From NCBI GenBank assembly GCA_937983405.1, contig CALJZN010000037.1, positions 1 to 60,542 of the forward strand: DNA of 60,542 nucleotides, given 5' to 3'. Under the pieces are notes generated by a model, which saw only the letters and a list, made by a program, of their open reading frames with translations, was not told where the DNA came from and did not search any database. This DNA comes from an uncultured Paracoccaceae bacterium. GTDB taxonomy: Bacteria > Pseudomonadota > Alphaproteobacteria > Rhodobacterales > Rhodobacteraceae. Positions 49,955 through 60,190 of this stretch are shown here, one piece after another (the first letter of the stretch is position 1; each line of letters opens with the position of its first letter). Position numbers and translations under genes: made by a program.

Positions 49955-51435
49955 TGCGGCAAACGAAACACGCGGGACATCAGGGCTTTGGAGCGGGACG
50001 GCCATGTCGGCGGTCGCCGGGGGCGTAAGGGGGCAGCGAGCCGCTGGCGGCTTGTGGATGGAACGCCCTCCTGCTCGAACGCGGCGAGGTCGCTGCCGCG
50101 GTTCGCGACGCGCCCGCCGGGCTTCGCTCGGCCCGGGCCTTCGCCGGACCGCCGCCGGCGCTCCGGGATGGGGTGCGAGATGATCCGGCGGTCGGCGAGG
50201 GTCGTGTCGCGCAGGCGGTGGACCTTGCCCGGCGGGTTGCCCGGGCGGCGAGATCCGGGGGCACGGGGTGCACGGACCGGCGAAGGGTTGCCCGGCCGTC
50301 GAGCCTGCGCCGCCGGCCCCGACCCGGAGGCGCGGCGTGCCCTGCGCGGCACCGGCAGGGTGCGGCGCAGGGCAGCACGGGTCGGCCTGGCCTGCCTGTG
50401 CGTCGGGGCCGGCAGCGCAAGGGGCGGGGCTTAGGGAGCGTGCAGCACCGGATCGGCCGGCCCCGCAGCGCCCCCCGGCGCGGGCTTGGGCCCCGCAGCG
50501 CCGTCGCCGATGGCGGGCCCGGGCCGCCCATCTTCCTGACCGACAGCCGCAAGGTCGGCACCCTGGATCCCGGCGTGACCTCGCTGACGGTTGGCGCCGC
50601 CGGCGGGGCGGACGTCCGTACACCCCGGGGAGCGCGCGCCGCCCCCGAATTGCCACGAGGTCCGGGACGTGACCGGGTTCAAGCGTCATCGGGTTGGCCT
50701 TCCCGTTGCGGGCACCTGACCGGGGCGTTGATCGGTTTCGAGGAGCACCTCGATCCCGCCGTCCGACTGCCGCAACGCGCCCGAGCGACTGGCCCGGGGT
50801 GCCGCCCTTGGCGCGGTGAACTGCCGCATCCGGGAAATCAGGCGCAACGCGGTCCGGCACCGCAAGATCCGGTCGCAGCCCAAGCCGGCCTGCCAGCCTC
50901 CGGCACGTCGCGCGGATCGCGCTGCAGCGCGTCGTGCCGCGCCGTGAGCGCGGCGCCCGGCGGCAGCGTCGTGCGGAGCGCGCGCATAAGCGTCGTCCCC
51001 AGCACAGGCATCGCCCGGGGCGTGTTCATGCGGGGAGCCTTGTCCGGCCGCCGCGCGGCGCGGTGCATCTGGTTTTCGGCGACCTCGTCGGGGTGGCGCA
51101 GGATCAGGACATGGCGCTGCGCCCGGCCGAGGTCATCCGGCACTCCGGTCCGGAACGGCAGACGCCGGGTGACGCGCCGATCCTTCAGCGCCACCGCCCC
51201 GCGCCCGCCGTCGTGCGTGCGCAACAGCGCCGCCGCCCTGTCGCGCCAGCCCGCCCGGGGCCGGTCCGTCTACCAGAGCGCCGCAGCGTCACCATCGGCC
51301 CCCCAGGAAGCGCCGTCGTTTCGATCTGCGTCGCCCGGCCCCCGCCCCGCGCCGGCCCCCGCCCCACGCCGGGCCCCGCCGCCGACACCCCCGCGCCGCC
51401 GCTGGGCGAGCCGCGCGGCAGGCGAAGCCCCAGGG
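49955..51435. other. 1.5-kb region of decayed DNA without a recognisable gene
   Basis: Both strands were read. Open frames are Arg/Pro/Ala-rich, without conserved motifs, and are shadows of high GC or gene debris. One minus-strand frame (50838-51224) contains RLPFRTGVPDDLGRAQRHVL, then HPDEVAENQM, which looks more protein-like, but I cannot place it. No terminator with a T-tract is seen after the giant glycosyltransferase gene that ends at 51436. Confidence 0.4.
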
Positions 51436-54400
51436 TCATGCGCCCGCTGCGACCGCTCGGCTTGCGACGGGATCCGGCCGCATGGCGCCCAAGGGGACGC
51501 GCCCGGTCACGCCCGCACAGCCGTCGGCGAAGCCCTGCGCGATGACACGCCGGGCTTCCTCCAGCCGCTCGGGAGTGGCGACGCGGACCTGTTCGAGCCA
51601 CGCCTCGGCCTTGCGCCGGAGCCCGCGTTCGGTTGCGTCCAGCCGGTCGGGTCGGAGTCTCCGGCACAGGACAAGGGCATTGCGGATGAAATAGTAGAGG
51701 TAGACGGCCGTGGGTGCCCCACCCTCCTCGGACCGCTTGTGGTGATGCAGGTTCACCGAAGGATAGGTGACGATCCCGAAGCCGGCCTGCGCGGCGTTCA
51801 GGCACCAGTGGGTCTCCTCGAAATAGAGGAAGTAGTCCTCGGGGATCGGTCCGATCCTGCGGATCACGTCGGAACGGAAGAGCAGGCTTGCCCCCGTGAT
51901 GTAGTCGCACGGGATCGGGACATCCGGCACCTCGTCGGACCGCTTGCCGATGAACCGGTGCGTCGTCTCCAGACCCTCGTCCCACGCCACAAGGCCGCCG
52001 GCAAACCAGACGCGGTCCGGCCGATCTCCGAACAGGATCTTGGGTCCGAACAGCGCGACCCCCGGGTTGACATCGACGATCGCCATCATCCGCTCGAGGA
52101 AGTCCTCGGGCGCCACGGTATCGGGGTTGACGATCCAGCACAGCTCGAAGTCGTCCCCGAGGGCGAGGGCGAGACCGATGTTGTTGCCGCCCGCATAGCC
52201 GAGGTTGTCGGGCGACTGCACCACGGTGCAGTCGGGGAAGGCGCGCGCCAGGGTGCCGAAGGCCTCGGCGGTCTCGGCGTTGCTGACGATGTAGACATGG
52301 AGGTCGCCGAACCGCTGCGCGAGCAGGGAACGGACGCACCGGACGGTATCCTCCAGATGGCTGTAGTGCAGAACGACGGCTGCAACCCGGCGCCGTTCCG
52401 GTTTCTTGCGCCCCTCGGAGACGACGCACAGCCGTTTCGCCCCGAAGACGTCGATCATCCTTGCCCGGCCGTGCACGAGAGCCGGGATGAACCGGGAAAC
52501 GAGCGCGGCGATCTCGGTCCAGTCGCAGGCGACGGCCCGTTCCCGAGCCCTGATGCCGAGGCTCGCCATCTCGTCCGGATCCAGCTGGCAGGCCCGCTCG
52601 AGCGCGCGCTGCAGGCCGTCCTTCCGCTCGGGATCGTACAGAAGGCCCTCGATCCCGTCCCGAACGACATCCGGCACAAGCCCGAGGCGGGGCGCAATCA
52701 CCGGCCGTCCGAACGAAAGGGCGAGGTACAGCGACCCCGACGTCAGAACCCGCGTGAACGGCAGGACGACGACGTCGGCAGCCGTAAGGTAGGTCTGCAC
52801 CTCGTCGTCAGGGATTTCGCCCAGGGCGATCGTGACCCCCGGCATGGCGGCCGCCCGGTCAAGGACCGCGGTTTCCTCGGCGCCCGGCTTGCCGGCGATC
52901 ACAAGATGGCAGTCGGGTCTGGCGGACCGGACCGCGGCAAAGGCGTCGAGAAGGTCCTCCACCCCCTTGTAGCCGCGCAGCTGGCCGAAGTGGACGAACA
53001 CCCGATCCGCCTCTGCCAGTCCCAGCCGCCGGCGGGCGGTGGCCCGGTCGATCGTCTGGGGATACCGTCCGATGTAGGATCCGTGACGGGCCACGACCGT
53101 CCGCTCGCCCGGGAGGCGGTAGTGCGGCTGCACGAGTTCGGGGACACGCCCCCCATGGACATGGACGAGGTCCGCCTGCTCGGCGATCGTGGCGCAGAGG
53201 GCCGCCTCCAGCTCGGGATGGCGACACTCGTGCGACAGGGTGTTGTGCACGGTCCACACCAGTCGTCCGCCGCCGCGCTTGAACGCCTCCAGCTCGCCGA
53301 TAAAGGCCCTCATGCGCTCGGCCGCTTCCTCGGCTGTGGTGTCCCGGCCGAGGATCGGCGCCGTCCAGTGCAGATGGAAGACGACCGCCGTCCCGGCCCC
53401 CTCGAGCGACTTCAGCGCAGACCGCAGCGTTCCCGGCGCGACCGACACCCAGCTTGGGGCCGCTTCGTACATCAGACGCTGATAGGGATTGTTGAGCGTG
53501 TAGTCAGGCCAGAAGAGCACCTTGACCGAGGGCGGACGCAACTCGTGCACCGCCGTTGCATCGATGAGCCGGTGCGGCACGGTGTCGAACTTCGTCCGGT
53601 TGCACGCCTCGGCGACCGTCGTCAGCCAGCGCAGCTGCTCCGCGAGGCAGCGCTGCAGCGTCTGTGCGTCGGTCAGCACGGTGTCGCCATCCGACAGGGT
53701 CCGCAGGACGCGCTCGGCGGCGGCGGCGTCGGGAAAGATCGCGCGCACCGGCCGGCCGGCGGGTTCCAGCCGCTCGGCGTCATCCGGGGTGCGCACCAGC
53801 AGCGCATCGAAGCGCCGGGCAGCGGCGAGGCTGATGTCGTCGGCGGTGCCGAGGTGCACAAGCAGTGCCACCTGGTCTTGCCGGCCATCCACCTCGCGCG
53901 AAAGTTCGCCGGAGGTCACGAACACGACCACGTCGTCGCCAAGCTGCTCGACGCCCCTGGCGGCAGGCATGTCGCCGGCGGCCCGCACGAAACAGCCGGC
54001 GGCGCGCAGCCCGGCCGCAACCATGCCGCTGACCGGCGACCTGGGGGCCTTGGCGGGGGCGGCATCGCGCACCCGGTAGCGCAGCCCTTCGAAGGCCCCG
54101 AGGAGCGAGGCCCGGACGGTCGCGGCGCGGTGGCGGTAGGTGTGTTCCGCCTCGACCCGACGGCGCAGCCTCGCAACCAGGGCAAGGCGGGCCGGCTCGT
54201 CGCCGAGGTAGCGTTCGAGCAGCGCCCTCAGCTCGTCCCGCGTCTGGTAGACCGGGAGCAGTCCGTCGAATGCCTCGAACGACCCCTGCAGGCCGTTGGT
54301 GACAACAAGCGCTCCGGCCGCAATCGCGTCGAAGACGCGCGAGTTGACCGATCCCCAGGGCTTGACCGTCTGGTTGCAGTCGTCGATCACGATCCTGGTC

Positions 54401-57400
54401 GAGGCATAGACCGAGGGCATCGCGTCATAGGGCAGCGGGCCCTTCCAGTAGGGCGCCAGCCAGCGCACCTGCGACCAGTTGTGACCGAACAGCGCGAAGC
54501 GATAGGGCAGCGCCTCCGGGTCCAGACAGGAAATGACGTCGCGCGGCGCCTTGAAGAAACTGCCGGTGAAGCAGTAATCGCTGCGCAGGTCGTCCGAGGG
54601 TGCCGCCCCGCCGAAGCGTTCGGGATTGGTCGCAATCCGCACCACGGTGACAGGAACCCCCGTCCGTCCGGCGAACGCATCGCGCGCCTTGGCAGAGGCA
54701 GCCCAGATCGCGTCAAACGACTCGATCCACGGCGCATCCAGCCAGGCAGAAAACCAGTTTCGCGCCCAGGCGACGAGGACAAGGTTCGCATTCGATGCGC
54801 TGACCTTGCGCGGCGACCAGTCGTGCCGCATCGCGACAAGGACATCGACATCCGCGAGGTCGTACCATGCCTCGGGCGGCAGGTAGGTCACCTGCCAGCC
54901 GAACGTCCGCACCAGCGCCTCCCCGAGTTCGTAGGCGGTGAAGAAATCAGCCTCGGGCGCGGCCATGTCGATGGTGCTGACGGCGAAAGCAACGCGCAGC
55001 GGCTCTGCCCGCCAGAAGCGGCCCCCTGCAAGGATGTCCCGGCGCAACGCCTGCCTGACCTCGGCCCCGAAGCGCGCCGACAGGAGAGCCTGGTTCGCCG
55101 CAAAGATCTGCCGGCTCTCGTGCGACTGGCTCGATCGGGTGGCGCCGCGGACGTGCAGCGCCGTCACCCCGGTCGCGCAAACGATCTCCTTGCCCAGGGT
55201 CCGGCGGATGTTGAGGCACAGATCGACGTCCTCATAGCCGTAGAAATACCGCTCGTCGAACCCGCCCAGCGTCTCGAAATCCCCGCGCCGCATGGCAAGA
55301 AGCGCGGCGGTCGCCGCCGGAACCCTCCACGGCTTGCCCACCTCGGCGGCGAGCGCCGCGGTCTGCGGCTGTTCGTAGGCCGCGATCAGCGGGCGGTCGG
55401 GCTTGTGCCCGAAGCGGATCCCGAGATGCTGCACGAACCCCGCGGAGGGCGTTCCTTCCCGGGCGTCGTCGCAGGGCGAGGCCAGCCGCACACCCACGGC
55501 CCCGACCCGGTCGTCCTCGAGGATGCGCAGGATCGGCGACAGGACATCCTCGGTCAGGAGGATATCGTTGTTCAGGAACAGAAGGACATCCGCCCGGCAC
55601 CGGCTGGCGCCGAGGTTGTTTGACTCCGAGAAGGAGGCGTTCACGCCGCGCGCGAGCACGTCGATGGCCAGCCTGTCCGACCACCGCGCGCAGACGTCGA
55701 GGCTGGCGTCGGTCGATCCGTGATCGATCACCAGAAAGCGGTAGTCGGGGTGCCGGTTGGCAGCGGCGAAGCTGCGGAACAGCCCTTCGAGATGATCCGC
55801 GCCATTCCTGTTGAGAACCACGATCCCGACGCTCCGCAGGCGGGCCTCGCCAGGGACGGCGCGGAGATCGAACACCGCGGGATAGGCCGCCGACGGCAGG
55901 TCCTTCGGCCGGGGGTGCACAAGCCCCTTGCGGCTGCGGCGGAAGACCCGCGGCACATTCGAGAGCGGCGTCTCGCTGCCGAGGATCCGAAGCTGCAACG
56001 GAACCTCGGCGTCGAGGTCGAGCCCCGGAGGCAGCTCGATGCCGAAGCCGTGGCGACCGCTTGTCCCGAAGCGGGTGCCAACGTCGGCGCGCGGCGCATC
56101 GGCCAGGACGCTGGCGACAAGCTGTCCGTCGAGGAACAGTCCGACGCGCACGGGTGTCCCCGGATCGCGGCGATCCAAGGCCCACCCCGTCACCGATGTC
56201 GGCCCGACCGCATCGGCCCGGCCCAGCGGGCCCGGCGCGTCGGCGCCCGCCGTGCGCGCGGCATCCGCAAGCCGCCGGGCGTTCTGGAGAACCTCCGGGG
56301 CCGCCGTGAGGCGCCCCAGTCCCGGATCCACCACGACCAGAAGGCGATCGACATCCCCGGGTTCAAGCGGACCCGGGAGCGGCAACGAGAAGCCGCAGAA
56401 GCCGTTGGATCGATAAACGACGGTCAGACTCTCGCGGAACTCCTCGGCGACAGCTGCGCCCAGGCGACGGCCGCGGAGCCACAGCGACACCCGCGCCGGA
56501 CCGCCCGCCGCGGAGGGCGGTGCGGCCCAACCCGAGACCCGCTTCTCGGAAATCTCGTCGATGGCCCCCTCGAGCACGGGCAGACAGCATGTGGCCACGT
56601 CGAAGACGGCCCCAGGGACCCCCTTCACCCGGATCGATAGCCCGATCAACGTGGGCTTGGCCGACAGCGTCGACGGATCAAGGCGGAAGCCGTGTCCTTC
56701 GGGCACGAAATCCGGCGCGCAAGGCTGTGCGGGGTGCTGCAACGATGCCACCGCCTCGGCAAGGATCGCGCCCTCCGGGTCAAGCAATTCAAGATCCAGC
56801 TTGACCCTGGGGTGCCGGCGATCGAACGCATATCCCGTCAAGGCACCGTCGTCGCCACGCCACATCCTGAATGCCAGGCGGTTCTGATCGGGCCCGATCG
56901 GGACCTCGGCAATGAGGGTTGCATCGGGGGAACCGAAGCGACAGGTCACGACCTCGCCAGCCCCATCGTCCGGAAGAAGGTCGGACAGGTCCGCGGAAAA
57001 CCCGTGGGCGTCGCCGACCCAGCAATCCTCCAGAAGGGCAGGCCCGGCAAGGGGCACCGTCAGGGTCCGTCCGGCAACGGCGATCTCCACCTGCGAGGGC
57101 TGCGGCAGGCCGATGACATGGCCGTGGATCATGCGTCCGCGGAGCTCGGCGCTCCCCGACAGCACCGCCGGTCGGGCAACATGGGCATCGACGGCGTCCC
57201 GGGGGATCCGGGTTGCCCGCCAGGGCCGGAGCGGACGGACGTCAGCCGCACCGGGCGCGCCAAGCCCGCCGCCGGACCTCTGCGCGGGCAGCGCGATCAC
57301 GTCGATTTCGCGAAAGTTCAGGACCGTGGCCGGCGGCAGCGCCACAACCAGTTCGACCGCGGGTCCGTTCTGCGCCATGCGGACCAGAAGCGCCCCGGAA

Positions 57401-57792
57401 ATGTCGTACCATCCCTTCACCCGCAGCGAAAGCCGCGGTGCAACGTCCTCGCTCGCGGCCTCCAACCAGGCGGCGCCCCCCGGCTGCGCCAGCCCGGGCC
57501 GAACGACGACACGATCGCCGGCGGCCGCCTCGGCGACCTCGACGATCAGTCTGCAGGCGATGGCCGTCGATCCGCCCGTTCCCGGGCAGGCGACGCACAG
57601 CCTGACCCCTTCGGTCTGCGGGATACGAACCTTGAGCCGCGAGAAGCCTTTTGTGACGATGTCGGCGAAAAGACTTCCTTTTCGCGCAATCACGGACGGG
57701 TCGGGCCACTCGATCCTGATGTCGGACCCAATTCTGATTGGGGAATGACCTTCATCGCTGGAAATGCCTAATTCAGGTGCAATCCTGGGCAA
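51436..57792 (-). CDS. Giant multi-domain glycosyltransferase (four glycosyltransferase domains)
   Basis: About 2118 residues. Residues 1-640 hold beta-type modules with the '(S/T)GW' pattern (KRVSGWAAPPSAAGG near 410; SVTGWALDRRDPGTPVRVGL near 525). Residues 650-880 form a GT2 domain: VIDHGSTDASLD, LLFLNNDILLTEDV, GFDERYFYGYEDVDLCL. Residues 930-1230 are a GT-B domain of the DUF3880/Glyco_trans_1_2 (CgeB-like) type: YASTRIVIDDCNQTVKPWGS, then VNSRVFDAIAAGALVV. Residues 1420-1775 are a GT4 domain: VFVHFGQLRGYKGVEDLLDA and SGSLYLALSFGRPVIAPRLG. Residues 1800-2020 are a second GT2 domain, rhamnosyltransferase-like: NLGYAGGNNIGLALAL, WIVNPDTVAPEDF. The start TTG at 57792 is eight bases after GGAAGGAG; an ATG at 57888 lacks a ribosome site. 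It stands alone between decayed regions. Confidence 0.85.
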   Translation of the reverse strand: MPRIAPELGISSDEGHSPIRIGSDIRIEWPDPSVIARKGSLFADIVTKGFSRLKVRIPQTEGVRLCVACPGTGGSTAIACRLIVEVAEAAAGDRVVVRPGLAQPGGAAWLEAASEDVAPRLSLRVKGWYDISGALLVRMAQNGPAVELVVALPPATVLNFREIDVIALPAQRSGGGLGAPGAADVRPLRPWRATRIPRDAVDAHVARPAVLSGSAELRGRMIHGHVIGLPQPSQVEIAVAGRTLTVPLAGPALLEDCWVGDAHGFSADLSDLLPDDGAGEVVTCRFGSPDATLIAEVPIGPDQNRLAFRMWRGDDGALTGYAFDRRHPRVKLDLELLDPEGAILAEAVASLQHPAQPCAPDFVPEGHGFRLDPSTLSAKPTLIGLSIRVKGVPGAVFDVATCCLPVLEGAIDEISEKRVSGWAAPPSAAGGPARVSLWLRGRRLGAAVAEEFRESLTVVYRSNGFCGFSLPLPGPLEPGDVDRLLVVVDPGLGRLTAAPEVLQNARRLADAARTAGADAPGPLGRADAVGPTSVTGWALDRRDPGTPVRVGLFLDGQLVASVLADAPRADVGTRFGTSGRHGFGIELPPGLDLDAEVPLQLRILGSETPLSNVPRVFRRSRKGLVHPRPKDLPSAAYPAVFDLRAVPGEARLRSVGIVVLNRNGADHLEGLFRSFAAANRHPDYRFLVIDHGSTDASLDVCARWSDRLAIDVLARGVNASFSESNNLGASRCRADVLLFLNNDILLTEDVLSPILRILEDDRVGAVGVRLASPCDDAREGTPSAGFVQHLGIRFGHKPDRPLIAAYEQPQTAALAAEVGKPWRVPAATAALLAMRRGDFETLGGFDERYFYGYEDVDLCLNIRRTLGKEIVCATGVTALHVRGATRSSQSHESRQIFAANQALLSARFGAEVRQALRRDILAGGRFWRAEPLRVAFAVSTIDMAAPEADFFTAYELGEALVRTFGWQVTYLPPEAWYDLADVDVLVAMRHDWSPRKVSASNANLVLVAWARNWFSAWLDAPWIESFDAIWAASAKARDAFAGRTGVPVTVVRIATNPERFGGAAPSDDLRSDYCFTGSFFKAPRDVISCLDPEALPYRFALFGHNWSQVRWLAPYWKGPLPYDAMPSVYASTRIVIDDCNQTVKPWGSVNSRVFDAIAAGALVVTNGLQGSFEAFDGLLPVYQTRDELRALLERYLGDEPARLALVARLRRRVEAEHTYRHRAATVRASLLGAFEGLRYRVRDAAPAKAPRSPVSGMVAAGLRAAGCFVRAAGDMPAARGVEQLGDDVVVFVTSGELSREVDGRQDQVALLVHLGTADDISLAAARRFDALLVRTPDDAERLEPAGRPVRAIFPDAAAAERVLRTLSDGDTVLTDAQTLQRCLAEQLRWLTTVAEACNRTKFDTVPHRLIDATAVHELRPPSVKVLFWPDYTLNNPYQRLMYEAAPSWVSVAPGTLRSALKSLEGAGTAVVFHLHWTAPILGRDTTAEEAAERMRAFIGELEAFKRGGGRLVWTVHNTLSHECRHPELEAALCATIAEQADLVHVHGGRVPELVQPHYRLPGERTVVARHGSYIGRYPQTIDRATARRRLGLAEADRVFVHFGQLRGYKGVEDLLDAFAAVRSARPDCHLVIAGKPGAEETAVLDRAAAMPGVTIALGEIPDDEVQTYLTAADVVVLPFTRVLTSGSLYLALSFGRPVIAPRLGLVPDVVRDGIEGLLYDPERKDGLQRALERACQLDPDEMASLGIRARERAVACDWTEIAALVSRFIPALVHGRARMIDVFGAKRLCVVSEGRKKPERRRVAAVVLHYSHLEDTVRCVRSLLAQRFGDLHVYIVSNAETAEAFGTLARAFPDCTVVQSPDNLGYAGGNNIGLALALGDDFELCWIVNPDTVAPEDFLERMMAIVDVNPGVALFGPKILFGDRPDRVWFAGGLVAWDEGLETTHRFIGKRSDEVPDVPIPCDYITGASLLFRSDVIRRIGPIPEDYFLYFEETHWCLNAAQAGFGIVTYPSVNLHHHKRSEEGGAPTAVYLYYFIRNALVLCRRLRPDRLDATERGLRRKAEAWLEQVRVATPERLEEARRVIAQGFADGCAGVTGRVPLGAMRPDPVASRAVAAGA

Positions 57793-59210
57793 AATCGGAA
57801 CTCCTTCCGCCACACCCGCGCGGACAGTGTCGGCGAACCCCGTGCTTGTCAAGGTCGGGCGCCGGCGCCGCGGGGCCCGCGTTTTCATCGTTTTACGACC
57901 AGACCGTGACAGTTTCTGCGCGCTCTGCCGCAGAAACGACACCCCCTGTTTGTTTGCGCGAGAGTTCCCCGCAAGTTTCAGGTGACTTGCCGAGCCGGTG
58001 GAGCGGCTGAAAGGCACGGTGACGCGATCGAGGGACGGGCGGGCGCGGAACGAGGGGGACAAGACGCTCGACCGGCTGCGGCCCGGGGCTGGAGAGCTGA
58101 CCATCGAGGCAGGGGATGCGGACCGACCTGCACGGGGCAGGATCGAAGGGGTCAAGGCCCGGGGCGGTGGCGGCCCCTCCGGATCGCCGGGGTCGCAGCG
58201 ACATGCGCCGTCATTCCGATCTCCGCAGGCCGCAGCCACCGCGTCGCCCGCGTCTGCCGGGCCTCGGGCGTGCCGCGGTGTTGCCTCTGCCGCGGGCGCG
58301 CGGCGATGCCGTCGGTGGTCCTGCAGCGCCGGCCGGGACCGCGGGGGCCGATGTGCGATCGGGCCCCGTCGGGGCGATCCGGCAGACGCCCGGGGGCAGC
58401 TGCGTCCCGGCAAGCGCCACCGCATGGGCTGGGCGCGGCTGCGCCCTGCCGGCCTGCCTGCGTCAAGTTGGCGAAAGCACCCTGTGCCGCGCAAGAACGG
58501 TCTCTCGCCGGGACGGGCCGGCCCGCCACACGGCCCCGAAACCGCGACGGAAGGTCACCCCCGAAACCGTGCACCGCTGCGGGGCGCCGACACGCCGCAA
58601 GCGCACCCCTCGAGCACGGTCTGGTCGCGGCGGTCGTCGCCATCGGCGCTTGTCCGGCCGCAGGCGGTGGCAGCCGCGCCGCCCTGCGCGGCAGCCGGCA
58701 CAAGGCGCCAAGGCCGATCCGGCAGGGCGTTGCGGACCGCTGCGCCGGCGTCGAGACGGACGCCGAAGGAGAACCGGCGCCGGGTCGGGACCTTCCGGAC
58801 GTCGAGGAACGCCCCCGCGCGCCGATCGCGTTCCGGCAGGCCGACACTGAACGCTGGATGATCGGGCGACGCGGCCATCGCGGCCCAGAGCGGTGCCGAC
58901 GCCACCGGACGGACAGGCTGCCGCTGGCCGCACGGACGCAGACCGCTGCTGTGGCATCCCGGGGGCGGAACATCGGCCCCGGGGGTGGCCGGGGGGGGCG
59001 ATGCGGCCCGTTCCAGAGCTGGCACAGGCCCGTCGCCGGCAGCCCCGAGGTCGCCCTTTCGCCGGGGGGCTGACGGTGTCTGTCGGGCCGCGCCCACCGA
59101 AAGACGGCGAGGCCGTCGATTGCCACAGCTTCACGGGCGCAGCACGACCCCGGGAGCGATCCGGACGCAGCGCGGCAAACCGCAGGACATCGTCTTTTTT
59201 GTGCGTAGCG
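57793..59210. other. 1.4-kb region without a recognisable gene
   Basis: Apart from the inverted repeat at 57912-57937 and the likely promoter region of the giant gene, I see nothing assignable. Frames on both strands are Arg/Pro-rich. One minus-strand frame near 58870-58700 (AFLDVRKVPTRRRFSFGVRL) looks slightly more protein-like but has no match I know. Likely decayed genes. Confidence 0.4.
57912..57937. repeat. Perfect inverted repeat upstream of the giant glycosyltransferase gene
   Basis: GTTTCTGCG (57912-57920) and CGCAGAAAC (57929-57937) are exact reverse complements, separated by eight bases. The site lies 120 bases before the chosen TTG start (24 bases before the alternative ATG) in an AT-richer patch. 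It could be an operator or a leader hairpin. Confidence 0.8.
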
Positions 59211-59888
59211 TCACCCATCGACGACCGGATAGAACGGCTTGCCCCAGTCGGCGCCCGGCGCGTCCATCATGATATCGACGAAGAGCGGCATCAGCGTGGC
59301 CAGGATCGCGGCGCCGTCGCGGACCTGGGCGCGGTTGACGGCGCTGTTCCATGTCGCGCCACCGTGCACGAGCTGGTTGCGCAGCACATAGAGACGGTCG
59401 AACAGGAAACACAGCACGCGCACCGTGTCGCCCCCCTCGAAGGCGCGGGCAAAGGCATAGGCCGAGGCGCGGAACCTGTCCTCCCAGTCGGCAAAGCCCT
59501 CGATGCCGTTCTGGTGCTGCCAGAACGGATTGAAAACGAAACGGTTCTGCATCAGCAGTCGCACCGGGCCCGGGAACCGCTGCCACAGCGCGCGATAGAC
59601 CCGGCGCGCCGGATCCTGCGCGACGATCTGGCCGAAGAAGCGCAGGAAGGCCTCGCGCTCGCCCGGAGCCGGCGCCTGGAACTCGCGCTCGTCGGCATAG
59701 GCCGCGTTGAAGGCGATCCACAGGAAGAGAAAGCGGGCATCGGCATCCTCGCCGCAAGCCTCGGCCCGCCCGATCCAGCTGATCGCGCGATGGACGCGAA
59801 GCCCCATCGTTGGGGGGAAATTCGCGCGGACGGCGCGCTGCTTGTCCTTGAGGGCGGCAAAGGTCAAGGCGTCAGGCACCGCACGCAT
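59211..59888 (-). CDS. HEPN-domain protein (Apea-like), possible RNase
   Basis: A 225-residue mostly helical protein. Near the C-terminus it carries LYVLRNQLVHGGATWNS, where R170-N-Q-L-V-H175 is the R-x4-H motif of HEPN domains, and the HGG.tW extension recalls the Apea-like subgroup. LFLWIAFNAAYADEREFQAP near residue 55 is the conserved opening helix ('FI.lW.AfN.l'). HEPN proteins are often metal-independent RNases in toxin-antitoxin, abortive-infection or other defence systems, though some lack activity. The start at 59888 follows GGGAG; an ATG at 59912 would add eight residues. It is divergent from the helicase fragment at the right edge. Both are bordered by decayed DNA, which suits a defence-type island. 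A stand-alone housekeeping role is also possible. Confidence 0.75.
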   Translation of the reverse strand: MRAVPDALTFAALKDKQRAVRANFPPTMGLRVHRAISWIGRAEACGEDADARFLFLWIAFNAAYADEREFQAPAPGEREAFLRFFGQIVAQDPARRVYRALWQRFPGPVRLLMQNRFVFNPFWQHQNGIEGFADWEDRFRASAYAFARAFEGGDTVRVLCFLFDRLYVLRNQLVHGGATWNSAVNRAQVRDGAAILATLMPLFVDIMMDAPGADWGKPFYPVVDG

Positions 59889-60190
59889 GCTCCCGAAAGA
59901 CCACCTCAGCATAGCGGCAAAGTCCCATCGGCGGTATCCCTTGAGCGTGCAGCACAGGGGATATGGGCCTGAATCTCGACCTTGTCGCCCCTTTGGCAGC
60001 GGTGCCGGCGCCTCCCGGGTCGTGTCCCGGGTGGCGGTGCAGGAGGCCGCGCGCGGACCCTCCGGCGTATGGCGGCGCACGGCCGCGGATGACGCTGGTG
60101 GTCATCGCGGATCTTCGGAGAAGGTTTGGGTTGCGAGACCAGAAACCGGCAACGGAGAATGAGCCACTGTCCGCGCCTGGTCCGAGGACC
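59889..60190. other. Intergenic stretch between the divergent HEPN and helicase genes
   Basis: About 300 bases. No clear promoter or repeat. A plus-strand frame covering 60126-60377 overlaps the helicase fragment in another frame and may be debris of its missing N-terminal part. Confidence 0.35.

Noticed and set aside
50173-55623. An 1816-residue plus-strand open frame
   Set aside because: Most of it is antisense to the glycosyltransferase domains, which have clear motifs. It shows no domain of its own.
57793-57888. ATG at 57888 as start of the giant glycosyltransferase
   Set aside because: It has no ribosome site and would add an Arg-rich, unlikely N-terminus. A TTG at 57792 has GGAAGGAG at ideal spacing. 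The ATG remains a minor possibility.
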